From the NCBI GenBank assembly GCA_031551265.1, contig JAVBNU010000035.1, positions 13,391-77,390 of the forward strand: a stretch of DNA of 64,000 nucleotides. Reading direction: 5' to 3'. Under the pieces are notes generated by a model, which made no database searches, was not told the DNA's origin, and worked only from the letters and a program-made list of their open reading frames with translations. Source of the DNA: JAVBNU01 sp031551265. GTDB taxonomy: Bacteria > Cyanobacteriota > Vampirovibrionia > Gastranaerophilales > Gastranaerophilaceae. Positions 28,309-35,854 of the stretch are shown here, in pieces. Made by a program: the position numbers and the translations under genes. Every line of letters begins with the position of its first letter. Positions within the stretch are counted from its first letter, which is position 1.

Positions 28309-28701
28309 TTAAATATTTATCTCTCTAACAATCTCACGATTACCGCTGAAATCAACGGCTCTCTGTCTTAATACAGTTTGTTTACCAACTTTAACAACTT
28401 TGTTGACACCAAATCTAATTGTCCGCGGCATACTCACGCGACACTTCTTAACTTTTCTGTCTAATGAGGTGTAGTTAATATTGTCTTTGTGAAGCCCTAT
28501 CAATCTAGTGGCTTCTTCACCTATGACAAATTTTCTAAACTCTTTGTTATCAACTATTCTAACTTCTCTTATTTCACAAACCTTTTTTTTGCACACCGGA
28601 CATCTACCGATTTTCAAATATCTATCAGAAAACCCCTGGATGTCATATAAAAACCAAACCACTTGGGCTTTAAATTTTCGGCTGCAGTGTGTAAAAAACA
28701 T
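28309..28701 (-). CDS. zinc-ribbon phage protein of unknown function
   Basis: 130 residues. An N-terminal HCSRKF precedes a CPVCKKKVC motif, so a zinc ribbon is likely (C-x-x-C twice with His/Cys nearby). The C-terminal half is basic (several Arg/Lys patches) and could bind nucleic acid. It is the first gene of the leftward arm, next to the control region, and is closed by its own terminator. That position fits a regulator or antiterminator, but no family was recognised. Confidence 0.55.
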   Translation of the reverse strand: MFFTHCSRKFKAQVVWFLYDIQGFSDRYLKIGRCPVCKKKVCEIREVRIVDNKEFRKFVIGEEATRLIGLHKDNINYTSLDRKVKKCRVSMPRTIRFGVNKVVKVGKQTVLRQRAVDFSGNREIVREINI

Positions 28702-28852
28702 ATCCCCTCAATAAGTACGGTACTCCCTGTACATTAGCATCTGTCAATTCCTTTTCGTCTGTTCCCAGTCTGTATAAATACAGCTACACTACTTCGGTTG
28801 TTCAGATAAGTACATCTTTATTATAAGTCTGGTTGAAATGCTTTAGTACACT

Positions 28853-28865
28853 ATTGTTTAACAAT
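28853..28865. promoter_or_regulatory. operator-like site, copy 1
   Basis: ATTGTTTAACAAT is symmetric about its central T. An identical 13-mer lies at 29945-29957 before the repressor gene. Close by is a related ACAATGTTTACAACAAT segment (28871-28887). Two identical dyads flanking the repressor region suggest repressor operators. Confidence 0.55.
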
Positions 28866-28893
28866 CGACAACAATGTTTACAACAATAACCTA

Positions 28894-28911
28894 AATAACC
28901 TGCAGGTTATT
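28894..28911. promoter_or_regulatory. 18-bp perfect palindrome in the control region
   Basis: AATAACCTGCAGGTTATT is fully palindromic. It lies 28 bases from operator copy 1, in the gap of 410 bases (28702-29111) between the leftward and rightward arms. The rest of that gap is A-rich (28920-29050) and has a TATAAT on the reverse strand at 28820-28825. I see no gene in it. Confidence 0.5.
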
Positions 28912-29111
28912 GCATAAAAACCAAAGGAAAGAAAAAAAAATAAAACATGTAAAATACATGAAAATAAAGCAAAATATAAATAAATTGCAGCAACATCATC
29001 ATCAACAATTCTTATAAAAATATAGCATGTAGCTAATATTCAAAATGATTTGTTTTTGGTAATTTTTTCTTTGAGCTGCATGCTCGTAGAATAGTCAAGG
29101 AAGGAACTTTT

Positions 29112-29330
29112 ATGGAAGAAACTCTCTTAAACGCAACCGTGCGTAACTTATTGCGCGACAATCGTAATTTAATTATTGCGCTGATTGTGTCCTCTTGTTT
29201 GTTGATGTGGTTTATTCATTCTGAACTCAAATCAGTTAAATCAACTGTCGCCGGAAACAATAGCCCTATTAACGACTATTCGTATGTGGAGGTGAAAGGT
29301 AAAGACGCACACGTTATAAAAGTTCGCTAA
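29112..29330 (+). CDS. small single-pass membrane protein
   Basis: 72 residues. Charged N-terminus, a transmembrane helix (about 19-33, LIIALIVSSCLLMWF), and a short polar tail. A clear AAGGAAGG site lies upstream of the ATG. It lies in the switch region and its end overlaps the repressor gene 3' end by 17 bases, tail to tail. It could be a lysogeny-expressed membrane protein such as an exclusion factor, but nothing in the sequence proves this. Confidence 0.55.
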   Translation: MEETLLNATVRNLLRDNRNLIIALIVSSCLLMWFIHSELKSVKSTVAGNNSPINDYSYVEVKGKDAHVIKVR

Positions 29331-29889
29331 TCCTACTCAAATACTCTTTAAATTGTTTTCTCTCAGATTTCGTAAAATTATCAATGAAGCCCTCTGAATG
29401 AGGGTCACTTTGTAATGCGTTGTCTGTTAGAAGGCCAAAATAAAAATCGTTAAGCTGTACGTTAAAGTTAGAAACAACTGCTTTACCCAACCTAAAAGTA
29501 GGTTCTAAGTTTGTGGAAGTTAGGATTTTATCATATTCAGCCAGAGTATATCCCAGGATTTCGGCCATTCTTTCTGATGATAAATTATTCTTTTTTTCCA
29601 AATAAATCAGATTTTGACGTACATTTTTGTGTGCGTTCGTCAGATCCCTGCGCGTTAATTCATAAGTATTGCCCTCGAAATATGGTTTACCTTCACCGGT
29701 TTTCCACCATTTAAAAGGCACTTTATATAGAGCTTCTAATCTTAAAGCAATATCGTCGTTAATACCGCTTAAACCCATTTCTATGTTATTTACAGTAGAT
29801 TTTTTCGTGTTCAAATGATGAGCAAACTTCTCTTGGCTCATCGCTTCAACTTTTTCTCGAATTTCCTTAAATTTATCTATAGGTTTCAT
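29314..29889 (-). CDS. phage repressor-type XRE regulator
   Basis: 191 residues. An N-terminal XRE helix-turn-helix (MSQEKFAHHLNTKKSTVNNIE, split over residues 15-36) is followed by a second HTH-like segment (LSSERMAEILGYTLAEYDKI, about 102-121). There is no Ser-Lys protease domain, so it is not a LexA/CI-type self-cleaving repressor. It lies at the divergence point of the two arms, with operator copies on both sides. It is the best candidate for the lysogeny repressor. Confidence 0.75.
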   Translation of the reverse strand: MKPIDKFKEIREKVEAMSQEKFAHHLNTKKSTVNNIEMGLSGINDDIALRLEALYKVPFKWWKTGEGKPYFEGNTYELTRRDLTNAHKNVRQNLIYLEKKNNLSSERMAEILGYTLAEYDKILTSTNLEPTFRLGKAVVSNFNVQLNDFYFGLLTDNALQSDPHSEGFIDNFTKSERKQFKEYLSRISELL

Positions 29890-29944
29890 TGGTTTTCCGT
29901 TACTATCTACTACATTATAACGCCGGCATCTTTTTCTTAAATCT

Positions 29945-29957
29945 ATTGTTTAACAAT
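29945..29957. promoter_or_regulatory. operator-like site, copy 2
   Basis: Same 13-mer as at 28853-28865 (ATTGTTTAACAAT), 56 bases upstream of the repressor start and followed at once by a partial dyad GTTGTAATATAAC. The position suits control of the repressor and of the rightward promoter. Confidence 0.55.
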
Positions 29958-29996
29958 GTTGTAATATAACTTCTTTAAGTTTTGTTAAGTAGGGCT

Positions 29997-30067
29997 TTGA
30001 ATTAAGTTTTACGCCTTATTTGAATTATTTTTTAATCTATTGAATTAAAAAATATTGCAATGAGTTA
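29997..30067. repeat. iterated TTGAATTA repeats, candidate RHH binding sites
   Basis: TTGAATTA occurs exactly at 29997, 30020 and 30040, with a degenerate copy (ATGAGTTA) at 30060: spacings of 23, 20 and 20 bases, close to two helical turns. The last copy lies against the -35 box at 30055. Phased short direct repeats just before a ribbon-helix-helix gene suggest autoregulation. Confidence 0.5.
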
Positions 30068-30083
30068 AAATATATGCCATTAT
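30055..30083 (+). promoter_or_regulatory. likely rightward early promoter
   Basis: TTGCAA (30055-30060) and CATTAT (30078-30083) are 17 bases apart, 43 bases before the ATG of the ribbon-helix-helix gene. It overlaps the iterated repeats. Confidence 0.45.
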
Positions 30084-30125
30084 CATAATATCAGTTACAA
30101 GAGCATGAGCATGCAAAGGAGCTTA

Positions 30126-30296
30126 ATGTTTATACCTAAAACTACAGACCCTGCACGGACATTTTCGGTATCTTTTCCAATGAGTGTACTTGATGAGTTG
30201 GACAAAGACGCTGATGTTCTAGGAAATAGAAGCCTGGTTTTGCAAAAAGCCTACGCCCTCTATAAAGAAAAAATTAAGGGTAAAACTACTCTCTAA
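30126..30296 (+). CDS. ribbon-helix-helix regulator
   Basis: 56 residues from the ATG at 30126, which an AAAGGAG box precedes; the frame is open 7 codons earlier. The pattern ARTFSVSFPMSVLDELDKDA then NRSLVLQKAYALY is a typical ribbon-helix-helix (one strand, two helices) as in Arc or CopG. It is the first gene of the rightward arm and should bind DNA as a dimer of dimers, most likely the repeats directly upstream. Confidence 0.7.
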   Translation: MFIPKTTDPARTFSVSFPMSVLDELDKDADVLGNRSLVLQKAYALYKEKIKGKTTL

Positions 30297-30385
30297 TTAA
30301 ATTCTTCATTATTTAAAAATACTAAAAAGTATGAAAACTGTCAATGTTGACGGTCACTTTGTACTGGAAACTTGAGGTGTAAAAA

Positions 30386-30514
30386 ATGAAATTTCACTTG
30401 GAAACAAACGACGACAGCGAAGAAAACCTGACCCTGGCGGTCGAGTATGCACTATCTCTACTGAAAAAAGGCTACACAACCGGCCACGAGCCGAATTGGT
30501 ATATAGAAGAATAA
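30386..30514 (+). CDS. small acidic phage protein (42 residues)
   Basis: Translation gives 42 residues beginning MKFHLETNDD and ending EPNWYIEE. It is acidic with a central amphipathic helix. A GAGGTG box lies 6 bases before the ATG. The stop is 20 bases before the next gene. The amphipathic layout and good ribosome site favour a real gene. Function unknown; small acidic early proteins are often inhibitors. Confidence 0.5.
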   Translation: MKFHLETNDDSEENLTLAVEYALSLLKKGYTTGHEPNWYIEE

Positions 30515-30534
30515 AAACGAAAGGCGGTAAAACT

Positions 30535-30762
30535 ATGAACAACAAAGATTTTTCACAAAAAAACCAGGCAATGCAAAACCTGGTGGAGCTACTAAGGACA
30601 AAGTATTTAGTACAAGCACGTATTTATAGCGGACTTGGCGAACAATTAGACGAACTTGAAAAAGCTATCTATGAGCATGCACTAAACGATTTTTGGAATG
30701 ACAAAAGAGCCGGAAAAATCAACGACCAAAATGAGTGGGTCGGTGAAGAGGAGCGCAACTAA
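30535..30762 (+). CDS. early phage protein of unknown function
   Basis: 75 residues from the ATG at 30535; AAAGGCGG precedes it, and the frame opens upstream without a better site. Helical and charged, ending EEERN. It shares its translation leader with the YqaJ gene (25 identical bases at 30513-30537 and 31156-31180). The stop overlaps the next start. Confidence 0.6.
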   Translation: MNNKDFSQKNQAMQNLVELLRTKYLVQARIYSGLGEQLDELEKAIYEHALNDFWNDKRAGKINDQNEWVGEEERN

Positions 30763-31085
30763 TGATATACGAAGTTATTTACTACTCAACAGATGAAATC
30801 AATTTCGAGGAAATTTTTTGCGATACAGCAGATACCCAGGCGAAGCACGGTTTTGAATTAGAAATCACTAATGACAATGTTCCGCTGCTTCAAACTTTGC
30901 GAGGATTTGGGGATTTCCAATTATCAATGCTGACTATCAAAACCTATGAGGGGTTTTCACGTTGGCTTGATTACAGCAAAGAACTTGTCAATGAAAGTGA
31001 ACACCCAGAAACACTTCAATTCATTGATGAGCTGAAACATCTTGCAGACACATATTCATATTCAGCTAAACGCATAGCAGCGTGA
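30762..31085 (+). CDS. early phage protein of unknown function
   Basis: 107 residues, acidic, mixed alpha/beta, no signal or metal motifs. The start codon overlaps the previous stop (TAATG), so translation is coupled. It precedes a hairpin-rich leader and the exonuclease gene, in the recombination part of the early operon. No domain recognised. Confidence 0.6.
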   Translation: MIYEVIYYSTDEINFEEIFCDTADTQAKHGFELEITNDNVPLLQTLRGFGDFQLSMLTIKTYEGFSRWLDYSKELVNESEHPETLQFIDELKHLADTYSYSAKRIAA

Positions 31086-31096
31086 AGCCTTTATCT

Positions 31097-31134
31097 AGTC
31101 CGTCACCCCTGTGGCGGACTCCATTAAGGGCTTG
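31097..31134 (+). promoter_or_regulatory. tandem hairpins in the exonuclease leader
   Basis: A 10-bp stem (AGTCCGTCAC, 31097-31106, with GTGGCGGACT, 31111-31120; one T-G pair) with loop CCCT is followed by a small AGGG/CCCT hairpin (31127-31137 region). No T run follows, so it is not an ordinary terminator. It could protect the mRNA or bind a regulator. Confidence 0.4.
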
Positions 31135-31177
31135 CCCTAGACAAACAATAGTACAAAAAACGAAAGGCGGTAAAACT

Positions 31178-32122
31178 ATGGCTGTACAACACAAAATTCA
31201 CCACAACGATGTCGAAACAGACCGGCACACGTACATTGGTGCGTCCGAAATAGGCGCAATAATGGAAGTATGTCCGTTCAAGACAAAACGCAGATTGTGG
31301 CTCGAAAAAAGACAGGAAATTGAACCGGAGAATTTGTCGGAAAAACAACACATAAGGCTTGCCAAACTACTTGAAGCACCTATTGCGACATTCTTTGAAG
31401 AGGAAACCGGTTTAAAAATCAGACGCGCACCTTGCGTTTATACACACAAACAATATCCGTATATAAAAGCGCACCCAGACAGAATTATTGAGTCAAGCCG
31501 TGTTGGATTGGAGTGCAAAAATACAGGCGAGTATAACAAAGATAAATGGAATGGCGAGGACATACCGGAGTCATACATTTTACAATGCCAACTCTGTATG
31601 GGATTGTCGGGTCGCACAAGTTGGTGGATAGCCGTATTAATAGGCGGAAACAAGTACAAATACAAAGAGATACATTTTGATAAAGCACTATATGACGAAC
31701 TAATAGAAAAGGCCGTCAAGTTCTGGTATGACGTACAAAATAACATTAAACCACCGGCTACAGCAGGTGACGATGATACACTAAAAGAAATGTACCCATC
31801 GGATAATGGCGATATAATTGACCTTTCTCAAGCAGATGAGGCCGTTATTGTTGACTTCAACACAATGGTTGCTCATCATCAAGAGCTAAAAACACACAAA
31901 ACCGAACTTGAAAAAGAAATCAAGGAATTTGATGTTAAACTCAAAGACCTTATTCAAGAAAGCACCGGCATTAAAACCGAAAAATATATGGTTACTTGGA
32001 AAAGACAATCTAAAACAGAGATTGACAGCACAAAACTCAAAGAAGATGGAATTTATGACAATTATACACGTGTCAATTCTTTCAGAGTGTTGCGCGTCAA
32101 TGCAGCGAAAGAGGTGGCGTGA
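31178..32122 (+). CDS. YqaJ-type phage exonuclease
   Basis: 314 residues from the ATG at 31178 (AAAGGCGG upstream). Motifs of the lambda-exonuclease/YqaJ family: GASEIGAIM near the start, AHPDRII then VGLECKN (the D-x-ECK active site, about residues 98-114), and ESYILQCQ. It resects 5' ends to make single-stranded DNA for annealing. A coiled coil ends the protein. It works with the annealing-protein candidate and SSB just downstream, making a Red-like recombination set. Confidence 0.88.
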   Translation: MAVQHKIHHNDVETDRHTYIGASEIGAIMEVCPFKTKRRLWLEKRQEIEPENLSEKQHIRLAKLLEAPIATFFEEETGLKIRRAPCVYTHKQYPYIKAHPDRIIESSRVGLECKNTGEYNKDKWNGEDIPESYILQCQLCMGLSGRTSWWIAVLIGGNKYKYKEIHFDKALYDELIEKAVKFWYDVQNNIKPPATAGDDDTLKEMYPSDNGDIIDLSQADEAVIVDFNTMVAHHQELKTHKTELEKEIKEFDVKLKDLIQESTGIKTEKYMVTWKRQSKTEIDSTKLKEDGIYDNYTRVNSFRVLRVNAAKEVA

Positions 32123-32460
32123 TGAAATACAAAAATCAACGCTTAACTCTTGAAATGCTGAAATCAAGAATTTCAGAAAAATATGGGAAAGCTAAATGGA
32201 TTGAATTTTGTGAAATCCTTTTAAAACAAGGTTATAAGTTGAAATTGTATGAAGCAAAATATACTTATTCCAAATACATAATGATTTTTAAGGGTAACAA
32301 AAGCTACAAAGTCCGCTTTAGTGACCACAAGCCAATTCTGCAAAAAGAACTCGATAATGATTGCGACTTCTTTGTGGGAGTGTCTAATCTCGGCATTACA
32401 ACAACAAAAGACGCTCTCAACGCCGTAGCAAAACACTTTAAGAAAAGCGAGGTGGCGTAA
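32122..32460 (+). CDS. early phage protein of unknown function
   Basis: 112 residues from the ATG at 32122, which overlaps the exonuclease stop (ATGA); a GTG is one codon earlier. Basic, Lys/Tyr-rich, with a helical start and beta middle. It links the exonuclease and annealing-protein genes, with one-base overlaps on both sides, so it may be a cofactor of that set. No domain recognised. Confidence 0.55.
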   Translation: MKYKNQRLTLEMLKSRISEKYGKAKWIEFCEILLKQGYKLKLYEAKYTYSKYIMIFKGNKSYKVRFSDHKPILQKELDNDCDFFVGVSNLGITTTKDALNAVAKHFKKSEVA

Positions 32461-33320
32461 TGGTTGCTAATAATGTAATTGAAATCGAAAATAGAAACTA
32501 TTTGTCACCGGTTATGGACACCCCTGAAAATGAAATCAAGGCGCAGCTGAAAAAGGCCGAAGCACGTAAAAAGCTAATAAAATCATTGTTAGTGGAAAAT
32601 ATCGACTACGGCACAATTCCTGGCTGCGGTGACAAGCCGACTTTATTTAAAGCAGGCGCGGAAAAGATTATAGTTACTTTTGCACTGCGTACTGAATATG
32701 ACATTATAGACCAACAAACCGTATATGAAGGTATCGGATTTTTTGCCTATACTGTCCGTTCAAAAATATATGCCGGTAACATTAAATTACACGAAGGCCT
32801 CGGACACGCAAACTCAAAAGAGGTGAAATTTGCCTACCGGTGGGTATCAAAAAGCAAAGTACCAATTCACCTCAACCTTAATACATTGCCCACAAGACGC
32901 GTCAGAAGCCAATATGATGATGGCTTTTATAATGAGTATCGTATCGAGGAAGATATGAACTCGAAAGCCAATACACTGCTCAAAATGGCGAAAAAACGCG
33001 CTCAAGTAGACGCTGTATTAACCGTTGCAGGGTTATCAGATACTTTTACGCAAGACTTTGACGACTCCGATGATTTAGAAACTGATACTATCGAGCCGAC
33101 AAATGAAATCCCAGACGAAAGTGTTATCGAAGAACCGGTGACACCTCGGCAAAAGACTAAATGTTCAGGTTGTGGTAAAAATCTGAACGAGCAGCAGCAC
33201 GAGTTTAGTATGAAACATTATAAACAACCGCTATGCTTCAACTGTCAACGCAAAAGCACCATTGATAGCGGAAAGCCGACACACAACAACAACAACAACA
33301 ACAACAACAAATTGCGATGA
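32460..33320 (+). CDS. putative single-strand annealing recombination protein
   Basis: 286 residues. The pattern DYGTIPGCGDKPTLFKAGAEKI, then a long NTLLKMAKKRAQVDAVLTVAGLSD and TQDFDD, is shared by many phage proteins coded beside YqaJ exonucleases; annealing activity is an inference. It has a C-terminal zinc ribbon (CSGCG ... CFNCQ, about 236-265) and ends in eight Asn residues from an AAC repeat. The start overlaps the previous stop by one base. A terminator follows at 33337. Confidence 0.65.
   Translation: MVANNVIEIENRNYLSPVMDTPENEIKAQLKKAEARKKLIKSLLVENIDYGTIPGCGDKPTLFKAGAEKIIVTFALRTEYDIIDQQTVYEGIGFFAYTVRSKIYAGNIKLHEGLGHANSKEVKFAYRWVSKSKVPIHLNLNTLPTRRVRSQYDDGFYNEYRIEEDMNSKANTLLKMAKKRAQVDAVLTVAGLSDTFTQDFDDSDDLETDTIEPTNEIPDESVIEEPVTPRQKTKCSGCGKNLNEQQHEFSMKHYKQPLCFNCQRKSTIDSGKPTHNNNNNNNNKLR
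33285..33308 (+). repeat. AAC trinucleotide repeat, eight units
   Basis: Eight tandem AAC units code for an Asn run at the end of the annealing-protein candidate. Because the unit is one codon, length changes would not break the frame. Confidence 0.75.
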
Positions 33321-33336
33321 TTTTACCGCCATCGCG

Positions 33337-33368
33337 AGGTGGGAGTTTAGCCTCTCCCACCTTTTTTT
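33337..33368 (+). terminator. rho-independent terminator inside the early operon
   Basis: A 9-bp stem AGGTGGGAG/CTCCCACCT (33337-33345 and 33354-33362, loop of 8) is followed by seven T. It splits the recombination genes from SSB and replication genes, so downstream expression may need read-through or antitermination. Confidence 0.8.
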
Positions 33369-33398
33369 GCCATCAACTTTAATTAAGGAGAGAGGAAC

Positions 33399-33749
33399 AT
33401 GAGTAAATCAAATCATTTTGAGCTAGTAGGACGAGTGGGTTGGCTCGAAAAAAAAATTACCCACAACGGTAAAATCATTACCAGTATTAATTTAGGAGTT
33501 AGAAAATCACCTGGAGTTTATGACAACTTCTTTATTAAATTTTTCAACACGGAAGATGAACATCTGGCTGACAGAATTTCAGAAAGTGTATCAAAAGATG
33601 ATTACATTCGAGTCACAGGCACACTAAAGGTTGAGAAGTATGTACCGCCGGAATACAACAAGTCGATTGACAGAGTATGCCTCACCGGTTGGGATTTTAA
33701 ACACCAAGGTTGGGATAAAGATAAGAAAGAATTTATCGACATAGAATAA
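33399..33749 (+). CDS. ssb: single-stranded DNA-binding protein
   Basis: 116 residues. OB-fold pattern: FELVGRVGWLEKKI, then INLGVRK and DNFFIKFFN, YIRVTGTLKVEKYV, ending in an acidic tail (FIDIE). Phage SSBs coat the single strand in replication and recombination. AGGAGAGAGG lies upstream. It follows the terminator at 33337 and precedes the replication genes. Confidence 0.8.
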   Translation: MSKSNHFELVGRVGWLEKKITHNGKIITSINLGVRKSPGVYDNFFIKFFNTEDEHLADRISESVSKDDYIRVTGTLKVEKYVPPEYNKSIDRVCLTGWDFKHQGWDKDKKEFIDIE

Positions 33750-33770
33750 AAGTCACTATGAGTATTGGGG

Positions 33771-34475
33771 ATGAACGAGAAAACGAGAGAGTATTTCAGT
33801 CACGACAATGACGCTTTAAATGACCCTAAAATTGTAAAAATGATGTTGGAGTACAACTACGAGGGATATGGGTATTTCTGGGCGATTGTTGAGCAGCTGA
33901 ACAAACAAAAAGACTATAAATATGCTTTTAATGATTTAATTGCTATGTCAAAGACTATGAGTGTTGATTTAACGCGTCTAAAGCAATTTATTGAGGATTG
34001 CTGCAGCGACAAATTTACGCATAATGAACAAGCATTATTCAATCGTAATGATAAACATTTTTGGAGTGACTCCCATCTGCGCCGAATGGATCTGAAAGAA
34101 AGAAAGAGGTTAGCAAGCAGGTTAAACGGACAATTAGGTGGCAGACCGCCTCTAAAGCCTGAAACTCCACCTGCAGACGAACCTCAAGAGCCTGAAAAGT
34201 ATTTAAAATTCCCAGAGGTTGAATATATTAATCTAACACAAATTGACTATGACCGGCTTGTAAAACGCCATACAGAAGCCAAAACACTGAAAGCTATTGA
34301 GCTATACAACGATTGGATTGGCAAAAACGGAAGCGCACAGCTCCAAAAAATATTTAAAAGTAAAAGCGCATATAACTATTTTCGCGCTGATAAGTGGATA
34401 TGGAAAACTACAGACGACGTTCTGAAAGCAGAAGGAAACAATAATGCAGTTAATGAAGAATACGGACGTTACTAA
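33771..34475 (+). CDS. DUF4373/Lin1244-like phage replication protein
   Basis: 234 residues from the ATG at 33771; a TTG two codons upstream is an alternative. The N-terminus (EYFSHDNDALNDPKIVKMML then YEGYGYFWAIVEQL) is the DUF4373 pattern (a winged-helix domain found in phage and plasmid replication initiators). The C-terminal half is linker plus a small helical region. It overlaps the helicase loader gene, as DnaD-like and DnaC-like genes often do. It probably marks the phage origin. Confidence 0.75.
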   Translation: MNEKTREYFSHDNDALNDPKIVKMMLEYNYEGYGYFWAIVEQLNKQKDYKYAFNDLIAMSKTMSVDLTRLKQFIEDCCSDKFTHNEQALFNRNDKHFWSDSHLRRMDLKERKRLASRLNGQLGGRPPLKPETPPADEPQEPEKYLKFPEVEYINLTQIDYDRLVKRHTEAKTLKAIELYNDWIGKNGSAQLQKIFKSKSAYNYFRADKWIWKTTDDVLKAEGNNNAVNEEYGRY

Positions 34476-35193
34476 TCTTCTTGTATATCCAGCTTCTAAC
34501 AGCACCTGCGCAGTCTGCGGAAAGCCCTACAAATTCTTTAAACCGGATAATGCCGTCAATATTAAAGGTGTCTGGATACCTGATTGTTTCTGTAATGACA
34601 ACAAAGATTACAGAAAAGAAAGATTTTATAAGGTGCGTGACAGCTACAAAGACGCAAACTTTCCGCCTATTCTTCATGGTGAACGGCTGCGAAAACTCAC
34701 GTGCGAGCATAAAGAAGAAGCCGAACTCTATGTAATGAGATTCCGACCGAAACGTCTTATGGGGTTTCATTTTGTCGGCACAGTAGGCAACGGAAAAACA
34801 ACACTGGCAGTATGTATTGGCAAGGAATTAGTACGTAAAGGTTATACTGTCCGTTTTATGACTTTTGCACAATGTATGCGTATTCTTCAAAGTGCTTATT
34901 CACCGCGCAGCCGATATTCATTCGATGAGCAGCTGCAAGCATTTTTAAAAATTGACCTGCTTATCCTGGACGATTTTGGCCGAGATGGCTACAAAGAACA
35001 AAAACTTGCAGACGCTTTTGAGCTGCTCAATGCGCTCTATAACGCGAAGTGCAATGTTATTTTGACGAGCAATCCTGAAATGATTGAGAAAGTGAAAGCT
35101 ATACCGGATTTTCACGCAATGCTTGACCGCTTCCGTAAACTTGCGAAGTATAGGGCATTTGTGAACCCAAGCTACAGGCTCAAAGGATTTTAG
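34444..35193 (+). CDS. DnaC-like helicase loader ATPase
   Basis: 249 residues. N-terminal zinc-binding Cys (CAVCGKPY ... CFC, about 20-48), then an AAA+ domain: Walker A GTVGNGKTTL (about 112-121), Walker B LLILDDFG (about 173-180), sensor VILTSNP, and an Arg-rich end (DRFRKLAKYRAF). It would load host or phage DnaB helicase at the origin. It overlaps the DUF4373 gene by 32 bases. Confidence 0.87.
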   Translation: MQLMKNTDVTNLLVYPASNSTCAVCGKPYKFFKPDNAVNIKGVWIPDCFCNDNKDYRKERFYKVRDSYKDANFPPILHGERLRKLTCEHKEEAELYVMRFRPKRLMGFHFVGTVGNGKTTLAVCIGKELVRKGYTVRFMTFAQCMRILQSAYSPRSRYSFDEQLQAFLKIDLLILDDFGRDGYKEQKLADAFELLNALYNAKCNVILTSNPEMIEKVKAIPDFHAMLDRFRKLAKYRAFVNPSYRLKGF

Positions 35194-35195
35194 CC

Positions 35196-35663
35196 TTGAG
35201 AGCGCCTATTGAAAGGCTGCGAGAGCTTATCATTCTGCAGCGAAAATTAATTAAAAAATATTTAATCACCAATGAGCAAATATATTGCCTGGAATATGAC
35301 TTAAACAGAGAAGAACGAGAGAAAATGAAAACACAGCCATCAATGAACGAGGACATCCAAAAATATCTGATTTATAAAATCACTCCGTCCAAAACGCTGA
35401 AGCGTATATTTTGGATTACCTCAACACAGGACTATAACCACGGCGAATACGAATTACACCACTTTGTCCGTAAAAGTATCAGGAAAAATAACCTGGAGTT
35501 TTATAGTCGTGTTGAACATCTGCAGAAACTAATTTATATGACTGCACAAATGAACCGTGACCTCGAAAATATGGGGGAAGATACGTTCTTTAAAAAATAC
35601 GGTATTCCTAAATTTGATTTGGTTTTTTGCCGCCGAAAATGGCGAGAAGGTTATTACGACTAA
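35196..35663 (+). CDS. early phage protein of unknown function
   Basis: 155 residues, highly basic and helical, rich in Arg, Lys and Tyr. The start appears to be TTG, with AAAGGA 8 bases upstream inside the end of the loader gene. No metal motif or known domain. It sits between the helicase loader and small genes in the replication part of the operon, so a DNA-related role is likely but unproven. Confidence 0.55.
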   Translation: MRAPIERLRELIILQRKLIKKYLITNEQIYCLEYDLNREEREKMKTQPSMNEDIQKYLIYKITPSKTLKRIFWITSTQDYNHGEYELHHFVRKSIRKNNLEFYSRVEHLQKLIYMTAQMNRDLENMGEDTFFKKYGIPKFDLVFCRRKWREGYYD

Positions 35664-35678
35664 GGGAAAGGAAACATT

Positions 35679-35840
35679 ATGACTATCACTATTAAAGATT
35701 GGCTGCGCGGTATTGACGATGACCGCCTGTATAAGCATTTCAACGACGTTATTGACGAAATGAACCGGCGCAAAACAATCGAAATGCAAAAAGCTGCAGA
35801 CGCAAAGAACTTAGATTTTGAGAACATGGAAGTTAATTAG
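35679..35840 (+). CDS. small acidic phage protein (53 residues)
   Basis: A frame from the ATG at 35679 to the TAG at 35838 codes 53 residues, beginning MTITIKDWLR and ending ENMEVN. Preceded by GGGAAAGGAAA. Acidic, helical, single domain. Spacing of 15 and 14 bases to its neighbours fits an operon gene. Function unknown. Confidence 0.55.
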   Translation: MTITIKDWLRGIDDDRLYKHFNDVIDEMNRRKTIEMQKAADAKNLDFENMEVN

Positions 35841-35854
35841 AGGGAAAAAATAAA

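Noticed and set aside
28702..29111. Small gene beginning with an ATG near 28958
   Set aside because: Codes only about 19 residues and lacks a ribosome site.
31082..31177. N-terminal extension of the YqaJ protein
   Set aside because: The extension runs through the hairpin leader and lacks a ribosome site; ATG at 31178 has AAAGGCGG.
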